Below are positions 1 through 5,078 of a stretch of DNA of 5,078 nucleotides, piece after piece. The notes below the pieces were generated by a model. The model worked only from the letters and a program-made list of their open reading frames with translations. It searched no databases and was not told the origin of the DNA. The DNA is from JBFYKJ01 sp041306005 (lineage in GTDB: Archaea; Altiarchaeota; Altiarchaeia; JAFGQM01). The DNA lies in the NCBI GenBank assembly GCA_041306005.1, contig JBFYKJ010000034.1:1-5078 (forward strand), given 5' to 3'. The translations under genes were made by a program, and so were the position numbers. Position 1 is the stretch's first letter. Every line of letters starts with the position of its first letter.

Positions 1-219
1 GGGGGGGAGAGAAGCATAAGCCTGTCAAGGACCATGGTCGGCGGGAAGGCCTACAACATAACGCTCAGGTCAAATGCCGTCCTCGTCAGCTGGGGCGGGG
101 CCGACGCCGCGTCGCGATTCTCGACGGGGAGCATCAACGGGACCGAGATTAGGCTGGAGCCCGGCGAGATACTGATAAGGAACATCGACGGCGTGATATA
201 CTTGGAAAGGATATGGTAA
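1..219 (+). CDS. C-terminal part of a pilin-like secreted protein (5'-truncated by window edge)
   Basis: The frame is open from base 1 to the TAA at 217-219 and gives 72 residues; the true start lies upstream. An ATG at 34 is in frame, but the eleven codons before it are also open and use the same codons (ATA, AGC, CTG, AGG), so I treat the gene as partial rather than starting there. The residues alternate in a beta-strand pattern (YNITL, AVLVSW, EIRLEPGEILI, GVIYLERIW), and there are two N-glycosylation sequons (NIT at 19-21 and a later NGT). This resembles the C-terminal beta domain of archaeal pilin-like proteins, whose hydrophobic class III N terminus would lie outside the window. It ends 16 bases before the next pilin-like gene, so it is probably in the same operon. 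The family call is inferred from pattern and neighbourhood; no catalytic motif is visible. Confidence 0.6.
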   Translation, partial: GGERSISLSRTMVGGKAYNITLRSNAVLVSWGGADAASRFSTGSINGTEIRLEPGEILIRNIDGVIYLERIW

Positions 220-235
220 ACTGCGCAAAACTAAG

Positions 236-895
236 ATGATCGGGAATCTGACTGCATGCATGAAGGCGCGCGCACGGGCGGCGCACGCTTGCTCCAAACC
301 CTGCGCAACACATGCCCAATGCGCCCGGCAGAAGGCCTGGCCGGGCGCCCGGAAGGGCCAGCTGAGCACCCTGGACCTCGTCGTCGCCATCATGCTGTTC
401 GCGGGCATAATGATGATGTTCACCTGGGCCTGGGGGGAGACCCAGCGCTTCGTCTGGGACTCGGACGCCCTGGAACACTACAGGAACACCGCCCTGGACC
501 TGACAGACATACTTCTCCACACGCAGGGCACGCCCGCCGATTGGGAAGCCTTGGGCAACGCCACGCAGCCGAAGGTGAGCTCCATAGGCCTTGTGTCCGA
601 GATGAGCGTGCTCGACCGAAAGAAGCTGGAGGCGCTGGAAGCCTCGCCATATGATCACACCCGCGCCATACTGGGCCTGGAGCGCGAGGGCTACGCCATA
701 GAAGTGCTTGACCGGCGGGGCCATACCGAGTATGCGATAGGCCCGGACAGGGATGCAATAGCATCGGTCGAACGGCTTGCAGTTTTGGACGGCCAGCCGG
801 TCATATTCAGGCTAAGCCTGTTCAAGGAGCAAGTGGGCAGTATCCGGCTGCCCGTCCCGATAATAAACACCACGCGGGGGGCAAACGCAACATGA
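236..895 (+). CDS. Type IV pilin-like protein with class III signal motif and unusually long leader
   Basis: This is a 219-residue protein. Residues 40-47 read KGQLSTLD and are followed by a hydrophobic stretch to about residue 65. That is the archaeal prepilin layout: basic residue, Gly, cleavage before Gln, then a hydrophobic helix that anchors the subunit in the membrane and forms the filament core. Cleavage before Q42 would leave a mature protein of 178 residues. The ectodomain has an order I recall from archaeal pilin-like families: TQGTPADW near 96-103, then SIGL, a Leu/Lys helix, and AILGL before a strand-rich end. It carries three sequons outside the leader (NAT at 108-110, NTT and NAT near the C terminus). 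The leader of 41 residues is long for this class and holds four Cys and many Arg/Ala. A start at Met9 (base 260) is possible and still leaves 33 residues. No Shine-Dalgarno motif stands out for either start. The stop overlaps the next start (ATGA). Confidence 0.8.
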   Translation: MIGNLTACMKARARAAHACSKPCATHAQCARQKAWPGARKGQLSTLDLVVAIMLFAGIMMMFTWAWGETQRFVWDSDALEHYRNTALDLTDILLHTQGTPADWEALGNATQPKVSSIGLVSEMSVLDRKKLEALEASPYDHTRAILGLEREGYAIEVLDRRGHTEYAIGPDRDAIASVERLAVLDGQPVIFRLSLFKEQVGSIRLPVPIINTTRGANAT

Positions 896-1296
896 GCGCA
901 TTCGGGATAACGCTGGACGCCGTGCTGGCGGTCATGGTCGCGGGCCTTGTGGTAACGGCCTCTATGCAGCTGCTGTCAAGCCGCGAGTACCCCCGGGACG
1001 ACTACCTGCTGCGGTACTCATACGACTTCCTGGCAGTCGCCGAGAAGACCGGCGCGCTCGGCGCGGCGGTGGGCGGGACCTATACGGGCGTGGAACGGCT
1101 TATGGGCATGCTGCAGCCGTCCGCATGCGGCAGCCTGGCGATATACAGGGGCAACGAATCGATATACTCAACGGAAAAACCCTGCGGGGAGTCAAATAGC
1201 GTGGTCTCTGCGACAAGGGTGGTGGTATCCGGCGGGCAAGCGCACCCCGCAGTCCTTAGGCTGTGGTACGGGAGGCAGGAGGCGGAAGAAGAATGA
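892..1296 (+). CDS. Small pilin-like membrane-anchored protein without a basic leader
   Basis: This is a 134-residue protein starting at the ATG of the ATGA overlap with the preceding gene. The hydrophobic segment begins almost at once (residues 4-23, FGITLDAVLAV onward) and contains TLD as in the upstream pilin-like protein, but there is no Lys/Arg-Gly-Gln cleavage motif; Gly5 is the only candidate -1 residue. The outer part has two cysteines (C79 and C98) about twenty residues apart, plausibly a disulfide, one sequon (NES at 88-90), and a strand-rich end (SATRVVVSG, then AVLRLWYG) that parallels the RLSLF end of the upstream protein. The tail is acidic (EAEEE). Architecture and position suggest a minor pilin or pseudopilin co-translated with its neighbours. 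Whether it is processed by a prepilin peptidase is open. A gap-free codon pattern and the two-sided overlaps make it a real gene. Confidence 0.75.
   Translation: MSAFGITLDAVLAVMVAGLVVTASMQLLSSREYPRDDYLLRYSYDFLAVAEKTGALGAAVGGTYTGVERLMGMLQPSACGSLAIYRGNESIYSTEKPCGESNSVVSATRVVVSGGQAHPAVLRLWYGRQEAEEE
1278..1282 (+). promoter_or_regulatory. Shine-Dalgarno site deciding the start at 1293
   Basis: GGAGG lies 10 bases before the ATG at 1293, inside the last codons of the upstream gene; another GGAGG sits at 1271-1275. An in-frame ATG at 1263 lies upstream of both motifs and would put ten extra Gly/Arg-rich residues before the signal segment. The motif and the ATGA overlap favour 1293. Confidence 0.6.
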
Positions 1297-2435
1297 CCCT
1301 AAAGTGCAAGGGGCGGATGGGCCAAAAGGGCTACATATTCACGGTCTCGACGTTCTTTTTGATGACGTCCATACTGCTCATTGCCATGTACGTCTCGTCC
1401 AAGGCCCACCAGCCGCCGTCGGCCGCGCCGAAGCTTGCCGCGCTCTACGACGACATCCGCGGGGACGTATACGGGATGCTGGGCGTGTCGATCCAGACCG
1501 GGGCAAAAAATAACCTCACGTTCGTCATCCTAAATGACACGCTGCCAAACCCCAGCTTGCCCGGCAGGCTTGCGCGTTACGAGAGGTATCTCGAGGACCA
1601 GTTCAGCAGCGATGTCGAAGAGCACATCGAGGGCAGGGAGGGCAGCCTTGCAGGCGCTGACGTCACCCTAAATTTCGAGGACGCCCAGCTGTTGTTGATG
1701 CCGTATGAATACCGCTACCAGTATGATACCGCATCAAAGAACACGCTCAGGCTCTACCCGGAAAACAACAATACGCACCTTCGCGGCCTTTTCCTCAACA
1801 TAAGCGCCGGCGGAGGCGTCATCAGGTTCGCCTCCAATATCTCCCCCTCCAACACCACAGGGAGCGGCATGCCGGTAAGGGTGATAATCCGCGGGTCCAA
1901 CGGCACATTGGACATGAACGCCAGCATCTCCCGCAACGGCACGTCCTACTGGACGCTCGTATCGGACCATGGTTTTGTCAATGTCACCGCCGGCCGGATA
2001 TTCGCTGGAAGCAGGTACCGGGAGAGCGCTTTCCTGCTAGACAGGGATGCATTGCCCATCAATATAATCACTTTTGCGGCGTTCCGCGAGTCGTCGCTGT
2101 CAGTGGATTCCGGGTTTGTCGTCAGGCTTACCGACCTGTTGGGGCACCGCATTGCGCGAAAGGAGGGGACCATATTCACCGAGCTGATAGACTACACGAG
2201 GATAAGGGACACAATCTCGATGCCGGCGGCAAGGATAAACATCACCGAGCTGCCCCTCCACGTGGAGCCGGAAGATGCCCCCCCGCCGATAGAGGCCCCG
2301 GTCCTGCTCGGCTACTGCTACTGCGCAGCGCCGTGCTATTATTGGGAAATGTACTGGGAGGGCGACATGCCATGCGACCTGCGGCAGTGCCCGGACTGGT
2401 GCGCGCCGTCCATGATGTTGACTTATCTGTTGTGA
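1293..2435 (+). CDS. Large pilin-like extracellular protein with class III-type N terminus and Cys-rich tail
   Basis: From the ATG at 1293 the protein is 380 residues. The start is basic (KCKGRMGQKG, residues 4-13), followed by a hydrophobic helix (about 14-34, IFTVSTFFLM onward). This is a prepilin-like signal in which Gly13-Tyr14 would be the cleavage site, with Tyr instead of the usual Gln at +1. The rest is a long strand-rich ectodomain with eleven N-X-S/T sequons (for example NLT, NDT, NNT, NIS, NGT, NVT, NIT), as expected for a glycosylated surface protein of archaea. It ends in an acidic/proline-rich linker (EPEDAPPPIEAP) and a tail with six cysteines at 342, 344, 348, 361, 366 and 370 among Tyr and Trp. 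No enzymatic motif was recognised. It is the last gene of the overlapping pilin-like set and is likely a large subunit, tip or adhesin-like component; that role is inference. The stop codon lies inside the first copy of a tandem repeat. Confidence 0.75.
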   Translation: MTLKCKGRMGQKGYIFTVSTFFLMTSILLIAMYVSSKAHQPPSAAPKLAALYDDIRGDVYGMLGVSIQTGAKNNLTFVILNDTLPNPSLPGRLARYERYLEDQFSSDVEEHIEGREGSLAGADVTLNFEDAQLLLMPYEYRYQYDTASKNTLRLYPENNNTHLRGLFLNISAGGGVIRFASNISPSNTTGSGMPVRVIIRGSNGTLDMNASISRNGTSYWTLVSDHGFVNVTAGRIFAGSRYRESAFLLDRDALPINIITFAAFRESSLSVDSGFVVRLTDLLGHRIARKEGTIFTELIDYTRIRDTISMPAARINITELPLHVEPEDAPPPIEAPVLLGYCYCAAPCYYWEMYWEGDMPCDLRQCPDWCAPSMMLTYLL

Positions 2436-2485
2436 GGATGGCTGGCAACTTACCCGGTGTGAGGATGGCTGGCAACTTACCCGGT
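2432..2485 (+). repeat. 27-bp perfect tandem repeat, two copies plus an 8-bp third start
   Basis: Copies at 2432-2458 and 2459-2485 are identical, and the first eight bases (GTGAGGAT) occur again at 2486-2493. The first copy contains the TGA stop of the preceding gene, so the unit of nine codons repeats that stop in frame. No coding function is needed to explain it; a recent slippage duplication at the gene end is the simplest reading. Confidence 0.95.
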
Positions 2486-2497
2486 GTGAGGATAACC

Positions 2498-2541
2498 GGG
2501 CCGCGGGGGCTTGGCGCCCCCGGTCATCCGCTGGGCGGCCC
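2498..2541 (+). other. GC-rich compound stem-loop after the pilin-like operon (possible 3' end or attenuator structure)
   Basis: The inner hairpin is perfect: CGGGGGC (2504-2510), a five-base loop, GCCCCCG (2516-2522). Around it GGGCCG (2498-2503) can pair with CGGCCC (2536-2541), leaving a bulge of about 13 bases on the 3' side. ACCGGG (2495-2500) with CCCGGT (2519-2524) is a competing pairing. No T-run follows, so an ordinary archaeal oligo-T terminator is not supported. The place, between the operon end and the next promoter, fits an RNA 3' end or processing element. Confidence 0.4.
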
Positions 2542-2560
2542 GCTTACACTTCGGGCGGCC
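2533..2560 (+). repeat. 8-bp direct repeat abutting the BRE/TATA region
   Basis: GGGCGGCC occurs at 2533-2540 and 2553-2560, spaced 20 bp start to start, close to two helical turns, and ends just where the A-rich promoter begins. It could be a paired operator for a regulator, but in GC-rich DNA an 8-mer repeat can arise by chance. Confidence 0.3.
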
Positions 2561-2562
2561 AA

Positions 2563-2602
2563 AGCAAAACCCTTTATTAAGGCTCACCCATTATTTATGG
2601 CA
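2563..2602 (+). promoter_or_regulatory. Archaeal promoter for the ATPase gene (BRE plus TATA box)
   Basis: An abrupt AT-rich patch in GC-rich DNA. A-rich AGCAAAACCC before TTTATTAA (2573-2580) fits a BRE followed by a TATA box. With the usual distance of about 25 bp, transcription would begin near 2600-2605, giving a leader of about 25 bases. A second AT-rich box, TTATTTATG (2591-2599), would instead start transcripts near 2620 and make the mRNA almost leaderless. No Shine-Dalgarno motif precedes the ATG at 2629, which suits a short leader. Confidence 0.55.
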
Positions 2603-2628
2603 GATAACAAACACGTCAACCTTGCAAT

Positions 2629-4368
2629 ATGGCGATCATAAAAACCGCTGCCGACGGCATACTGGACCTCCTGAAGAAAGAGAAGGACATGAAGCTGCCG
2701 CTGGACAAGCTGGCCGCGACATTGGGCGTTGAGACCCGCAAGATAGAGCGCTGGGCGGAGCTGATGCCCGACAACCTGCGCCTGGAGTACCCGACGAACA
2801 TATTGTCCAAGCCCTCGGTCAAGCTGGTGTCCATCCCCAAAGAGCCCATGAAGGTGCGCGTGCCGGAGGGGACCCTGATGTCCTCATATTCGATATCCGC
2901 GGACAAGGTGTCTGCCGACGTCAGCATATTCAAGACCCATGACGAGCTCGTCCCGCTTTACCAGATAGTCATGCCGGAGCTCGGGCCCGGCACGGGCGCC
3001 GTGCTCAAGGGCCTTGCCGACCAATTGACGAAAAAGGTCCCGATAACGATAGACGATATCGCCGACCAGCGGAGGATGGCAAGCCTGAGGGATCTCTTTT
3101 CCGCGGAGGCTGCTGCGCTCGTAGAGGGCGAGTTCGGCGTCGACATAGGGATGAAGCCCCAGCTCAAGGACATCCTCTCGGGCATACTGCTCCACAATTG
3201 CTACGGGCTCGGCACACTCGAGCTGCTGATGAACGACGACCTGCTGGAGGAAATCTGCGTAAACAGCAGCAGCATGCCGCTTGGTGCCTACCACATAAAG
3301 CACGGATGGGTCAGGACGAACGTTTTCCTCCAGTCAGAGAAAGACATATACAACCTCGCGTCGCAGATAGCGAGGAAAGCCGGGACGAACATCACGAACC
3401 TTGAGCCCGTCATGGACGCGCACCTCCTAAGCGGCGATCGGGCGAACTCGACGCTGTTCCCGATATCCTCCTTTGGCAACACGATAACCGTCCGGAAGTT
3501 CGCAAGGATCCCCTGGACCATAGTCAACTTCCTCAAGCCGGAAGTCAATACCATCTCCCCGGACATAGCGGCCCTCTTGTGGCTGTGCATGCAGTACGAG
3601 CTCAACGTCCTTGTGACCGGCGGCACTGCTTCCGGGAAAACGAGCATGCTAAACGCCATATGCTCGCTCATACCGAGCAACCACAGGATAGTCTCCATCG
3701 AGTCGACAAGGGAGCTTAACCTGCCCGGCTACCTGCACTGGAATTGGATACCCACGGCAACGAGGAACCCGAACCCGGAGGGCAAGGGCCAGGTTACCAT
3801 GCTCGACCTTATCACCAACTCATTGAGGATGAGGCCCGACAGGATAATCATGGGCGAAGTGAGGAGGAAGGAGGAAGCTGAAGTCCTGTTCGAGGCCATG
3901 CACACCGGCCACTCGGTGTATTCCACGGTCCACGCCGACACGGCGCAGCACCTTGTCAGGAGGATGACAAAGCCTCCCTTCGACCTGCCGGCCGAGGATT
4001 TGGAGGCCATGGACCTTGTCGTCGTCCAGTTCAGGGACCGGAGGCGCGGCTTTAGGAGGACGCTGGAGGTGGCCGAGATACTCCAAAGCACGTCCGAGGA
4101 CAAGGTCACGCTGAACTACCTCTACCGCTGGGACGCGCACTCTGACGAGTTCGAGGCCGTGAACAAGAGCAGGAGGCTCTTTGAGAAGCTGAACCTCTAC
4201 ACGGGCATGACGAACGACGAGATAGAGAAAGACCTGAAGGAGAAGAAGGCGGTCCTGGAATGGATGGCCAAAAGCGACATAAGCGACATAGAGTCCGTTG
4301 GGTCCATTGTCAGCGAGTACTACAAGCACAAGGAAGAGCTAATGAAAAAGGTCGTGAAGAAGAAGTAG
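2629..4368 (+). CDS. Type II/IV secretion-type pilus assembly ATPase (GspE/TadA/FlaI superfamily)
   Basis: This 579-residue protein is a cytoplasmic hexameric motor, by family, that hydrolyses ATP to drive filament assembly or export. Residues about 8-60 look like a winged helix: LDKLAATLG, then a second helix VETRKIERWAEL, then an EYPTN wing. Residues 70-175 form an N-terminal domain, and the family core begins near 178. Walker A is GGTASGKT (331-338). The Asp box is SIESTRELNLP (356-366), the Walker B region is RIIMGEVR (405-412), and the His box runs from MHTGH (424-428) to STVHAD (432-437). Arg residues typical of the N2 domain (VRKFAR, 288-293) are present. After the core, from about 505, comes a charged, likely helical tail ending in a Lys-rich stretch (KKVVKKK). 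The Asp box has Ser359 where Asp or Glu is usual. The ATG at 2629 has no Shine-Dalgarno motif but follows a clear promoter. The next gene encodes its expected membrane partner, 97 bp downstream. Specific orthology (archaellum, adhesive pilus or other) cannot be decided. Confidence 0.95.
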   Translation: MAIIKTAADGILDLLKKEKDMKLPLDKLAATLGVETRKIERWAELMPDNLRLEYPTNILSKPSVKLVSIPKEPMKVRVPEGTLMSSYSISADKVSADVSIFKTHDELVPLYQIVMPELGPGTGAVLKGLADQLTKKVPITIDDIADQRRMASLRDLFSAEAAALVEGEFGVDIGMKPQLKDILSGILLHNCYGLGTLELLMNDDLLEEICVNSSSMPLGAYHIKHGWVRTNVFLQSEKDIYNLASQIARKAGTNITNLEPVMDAHLLSGDRANSTLFPISSFGNTITVRKFARIPWTIVNFLKPEVNTISPDIAALLWLCMQYELNVLVTGGTASGKTSMLNAICSLIPSNHRIVSIESTRELNLPGYLHWNWIPTATRNPNPEGKGQVTMLDLITNSLRMRPDRIIMGEVRRKEEAEVLFEAMHTGHSVYSTVHADTAQHLVRRMTKPPFDLPAEDLEAMDLVVVQFRDRRRGFRRTLEVAEILQSTSEDKVTLNYLYRWDAHSDEFEAVNKSRRLFEKLNLYTGMTNDEIEKDLKEKKAVLEWMAKSDISDIESVGSIVSEYYKHKEELMKKVVKKK

Positions 4369-4465
4369 TGCGAGCTTCAGCGCGGTGAGGGCAGCGACTG
4401 AAAGCCGGTACACTGGGCCTTAGGAAATCACATTGCAACGCTCATAAGGGTGCGGGGGATTTGAG
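4369..4465 (+). other. Short intergenic spacer between ATPase and platform gene
   Basis: These 97 bases hold no ORF of note. A weak stem is possible (GCTTCAG at 4374-4380 with CTGAAAGC at 4398-4405, one bulged A, 17-base loop), without a T-run. No convincing TATA box was found. Both flanking genes point the same way and their products act together, so read-through transcription is the likeliest arrangement. G-rich GGGGGAT at 4454-4460, five bases before the ATG at 4466, may serve as a degenerate ribosome binding site. Confidence 0.4.
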
Positions 4466-5078
4466 ATGAGAATACCTTTGATGCCGTTCTCGATCGGCGC
4501 GGCCAAAAGACTGGGCCACAGGTTCAGGGGCATCGGCAGGCTCCTTGGCCCGCTGTCCCCGGGGCTCGAATCAGAGATCATAAGCGCGGACCTGGACATA
4601 CACGCGGATGAATACAGGTTTGCCTCGTTCTTCACGGCCTCCGTCTACGGAGTGCTTTTCCTGCTGCTCATCTCCGCCGGCCTGTACCCCATTACCCAGG
4701 ACATGAGAGGCTCCGTCTTCACGGGTTTCGTGGCCGGCCTCCTGCTCTTCTTTGTGATACTGGCGGTCCTGCTCAAGTACCCGAAGATAATCTCGGGGAA
4801 AGAGGCCGAGGACATCGACAAGGACCTCGTGTATGCGCTTAAGGAGATACTCCTTTCGGTCAGCTCCGGGATGTCGATGTTCAACTCGCTCTCCCTGGTG
4901 GCCCGGGGGCCTTACGGCAAGGTGTCAAAAAACCTCCGCCGGGTAGTCGACCGGGTCAACACGGGAGTATCGCTGGAAGACGCGATGGAAGAGCTTGCCA
5001 TATCCAGCCCCTCGGAGCACTTCCAGAACGCCCTGTGGCAGATAGTCAACACCAGCAAGTCCGGCGCGGACGTCAGCG
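4466..5078 (+). CDS. Pilus/secretion membrane platform protein, TadC/GspF/FlaJ type (3'-truncated by window edge)
   Basis: The frame opens at the ATG at 4466 (an in-frame TAA at 4445-4447 rules out a longer start) and stays open to the window end, giving 204 residues. A basic N terminus (KRLGHRFRGIGR, 14-25) is followed by two membrane segments, about 52-73 and 84-103. From about 117 comes the cytoplasmic T2SSF-type domain: DLVYALKEILLSVSSGMSMF, then a Gly-Pro-Tyr-Gly turn, the VSLEDAMEELA helix (173-183), and QNALWQIVNTSKSGADVS at the cut end. This alternation of SGMS, an ALxxLA-like helix and SGAD is typical of the archaeal/Tad branch of the family. By family, the protein sits in the cytoplasmic membrane and couples the ATPase to subunit assembly. 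It follows the ATPase gene, as in archaellum and archaeal pilus operons. Later domain repeats and membrane segments would lie beyond the window. Confidence 0.92.
   Translation, partial: MRIPLMPFSIGAAKRLGHRFRGIGRLLGPLSPGLESEIISADLDIHADEYRFASFFTASVYGVLFLLLISAGLYPITQDMRGSVFTGFVAGLLLFFVILAVLLKYPKIISGKEAEDIDKDLVYALKEILLSVSSGMSMFNSLSLVARGPYGKVSKNLRRVVDRVNTGVSLEDAMEELAISSPSEHFQNALWQIVNTSKSGADVS

Noticed and set aside
149..724. Long minus-strand ORF of 191 codons opposite the first pilin-like genes
   Set aside because: The + strand has the prepilin motif and the operon layout. The minus frame gives a low-complexity Gly/Ala/His/Arg-rich product typical of a GC-rich shadow.
1263..1292. Upstream start at 1263 for the large pilin-like gene
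   Set aside because: It adds a Gly/Arg-rich stretch overlapping the preceding gene by 34 bases and lies before the Shine-Dalgarno motif; the ATG at 1293 makes the same ATGA overlap as the previous junction.
2432..2493. CRISPR-like or attachment-site array
   Set aside because: The 27-bp copies are directly adjacent with no spacers, there are only two full copies, and no integrase or cas gene is seen.
2433..2496. Reassignment of TGA to an amino acid, which would extend the large pilin-like protein through the repeats
   Set aside because: TGA acts as the stop at both other pilin-like junctions (893-895 and 1294-1296), where the next start overlaps it, so a normal code fits the window.
2438..2641. 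A 67-residue + strand ORF starting in the tandem repeat (MAGNLPGVR twice) and running into the ATPase start
   Set aside because: Its N terminus is only the repeat read in another frame, it covers the stem-loop and the promoter, and it overlaps the ATPase start. The GTGAGG before its ATG touches the start codon, which is too close for a binding site.
3820..4329. Minus-strand ORF of 169 codons opposite the ATPase C terminus
   Set aside because: It lies wholly within the gene carrying intact Walker B and His box motifs, and its product is a Val/Leu/His-rich shadow without recognisable features.
4374..4405. Stem in the spacer after the ATPase as terminator or C/D box RNA
   Set aside because: The stem is short with a bulge and a long loop, no T-run follows, and the required C box (RUGAUGA) is absent.

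Overview
The window looks archaeal. Its genes match archaeal type IV pilus (archaellum-like) machinery. Three of the four upstream genes carry a hydrophobic N-terminal segment of the class III (type IV prepilin) kind, and the fourth is cut by the window edge before that segment would be seen. Ile is mostly ATA and Arg often AGG. Two gene junctions are ATGA overlaps. The one clear AT-rich promoter has a BRE/TATA layout. The DNA is GC-rich. The pilin-like protein architectures are ones I associate with DPANN archaea such as Micrarchaeota or Diapherotrites, but I cannot fix the lineage from sequence alone; a GC-rich thaumarchaeote is an alternative.

Layout, all on the + strand. Positions 1-219 hold the 3' end of a gene for a beta-rich, probably secreted pilin-like protein. 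Positions 236-895, 892-1296 and 1293-2435 hold three further pilin-like membrane-anchored proteins of 219, 134 and 380 residues, tightly packed and coupled by overlapping stop/start codons. Positions 2436-2628 are non-coding: a 27-bp tandem repeat that begins inside the last codons of the third gene, a GC-rich compound stem-loop, an 8-bp direct repeat, then an AT-rich promoter. Positions 2629-4368 encode a 579-residue secretion/pilus assembly ATPase of the GspE/TadA/FlaI superfamily with a winged-helix-like N-terminal extension. After a 97-bp gap, position 4466 starts a TadC/GspF/FlaJ-type membrane platform protein that runs off the window end.

Together this is an assembly locus for an extracellular filament or related envelope apparatus. 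The ATPase would power assembly at the cytoplasmic face, the platform protein would couple it to the membrane, and the pilin-like proteins would be the exported subunits. The promoter between 2560 and 2605 suggests that the motor genes can be transcribed separately from the subunit genes. The less ordinary points are: three different N-terminal signal designs in consecutive pilin-like genes, including a 41-residue Cys/Arg/Ala-rich leader and one with no leader; a six-cysteine aromatic tail on the largest subunit; a tandem repeat that duplicates the stop codon in frame; and a Ser in the ATPase Asp box where an acidic residue is usual. No tRNA, rRNA, CRISPR or mobile element was seen.
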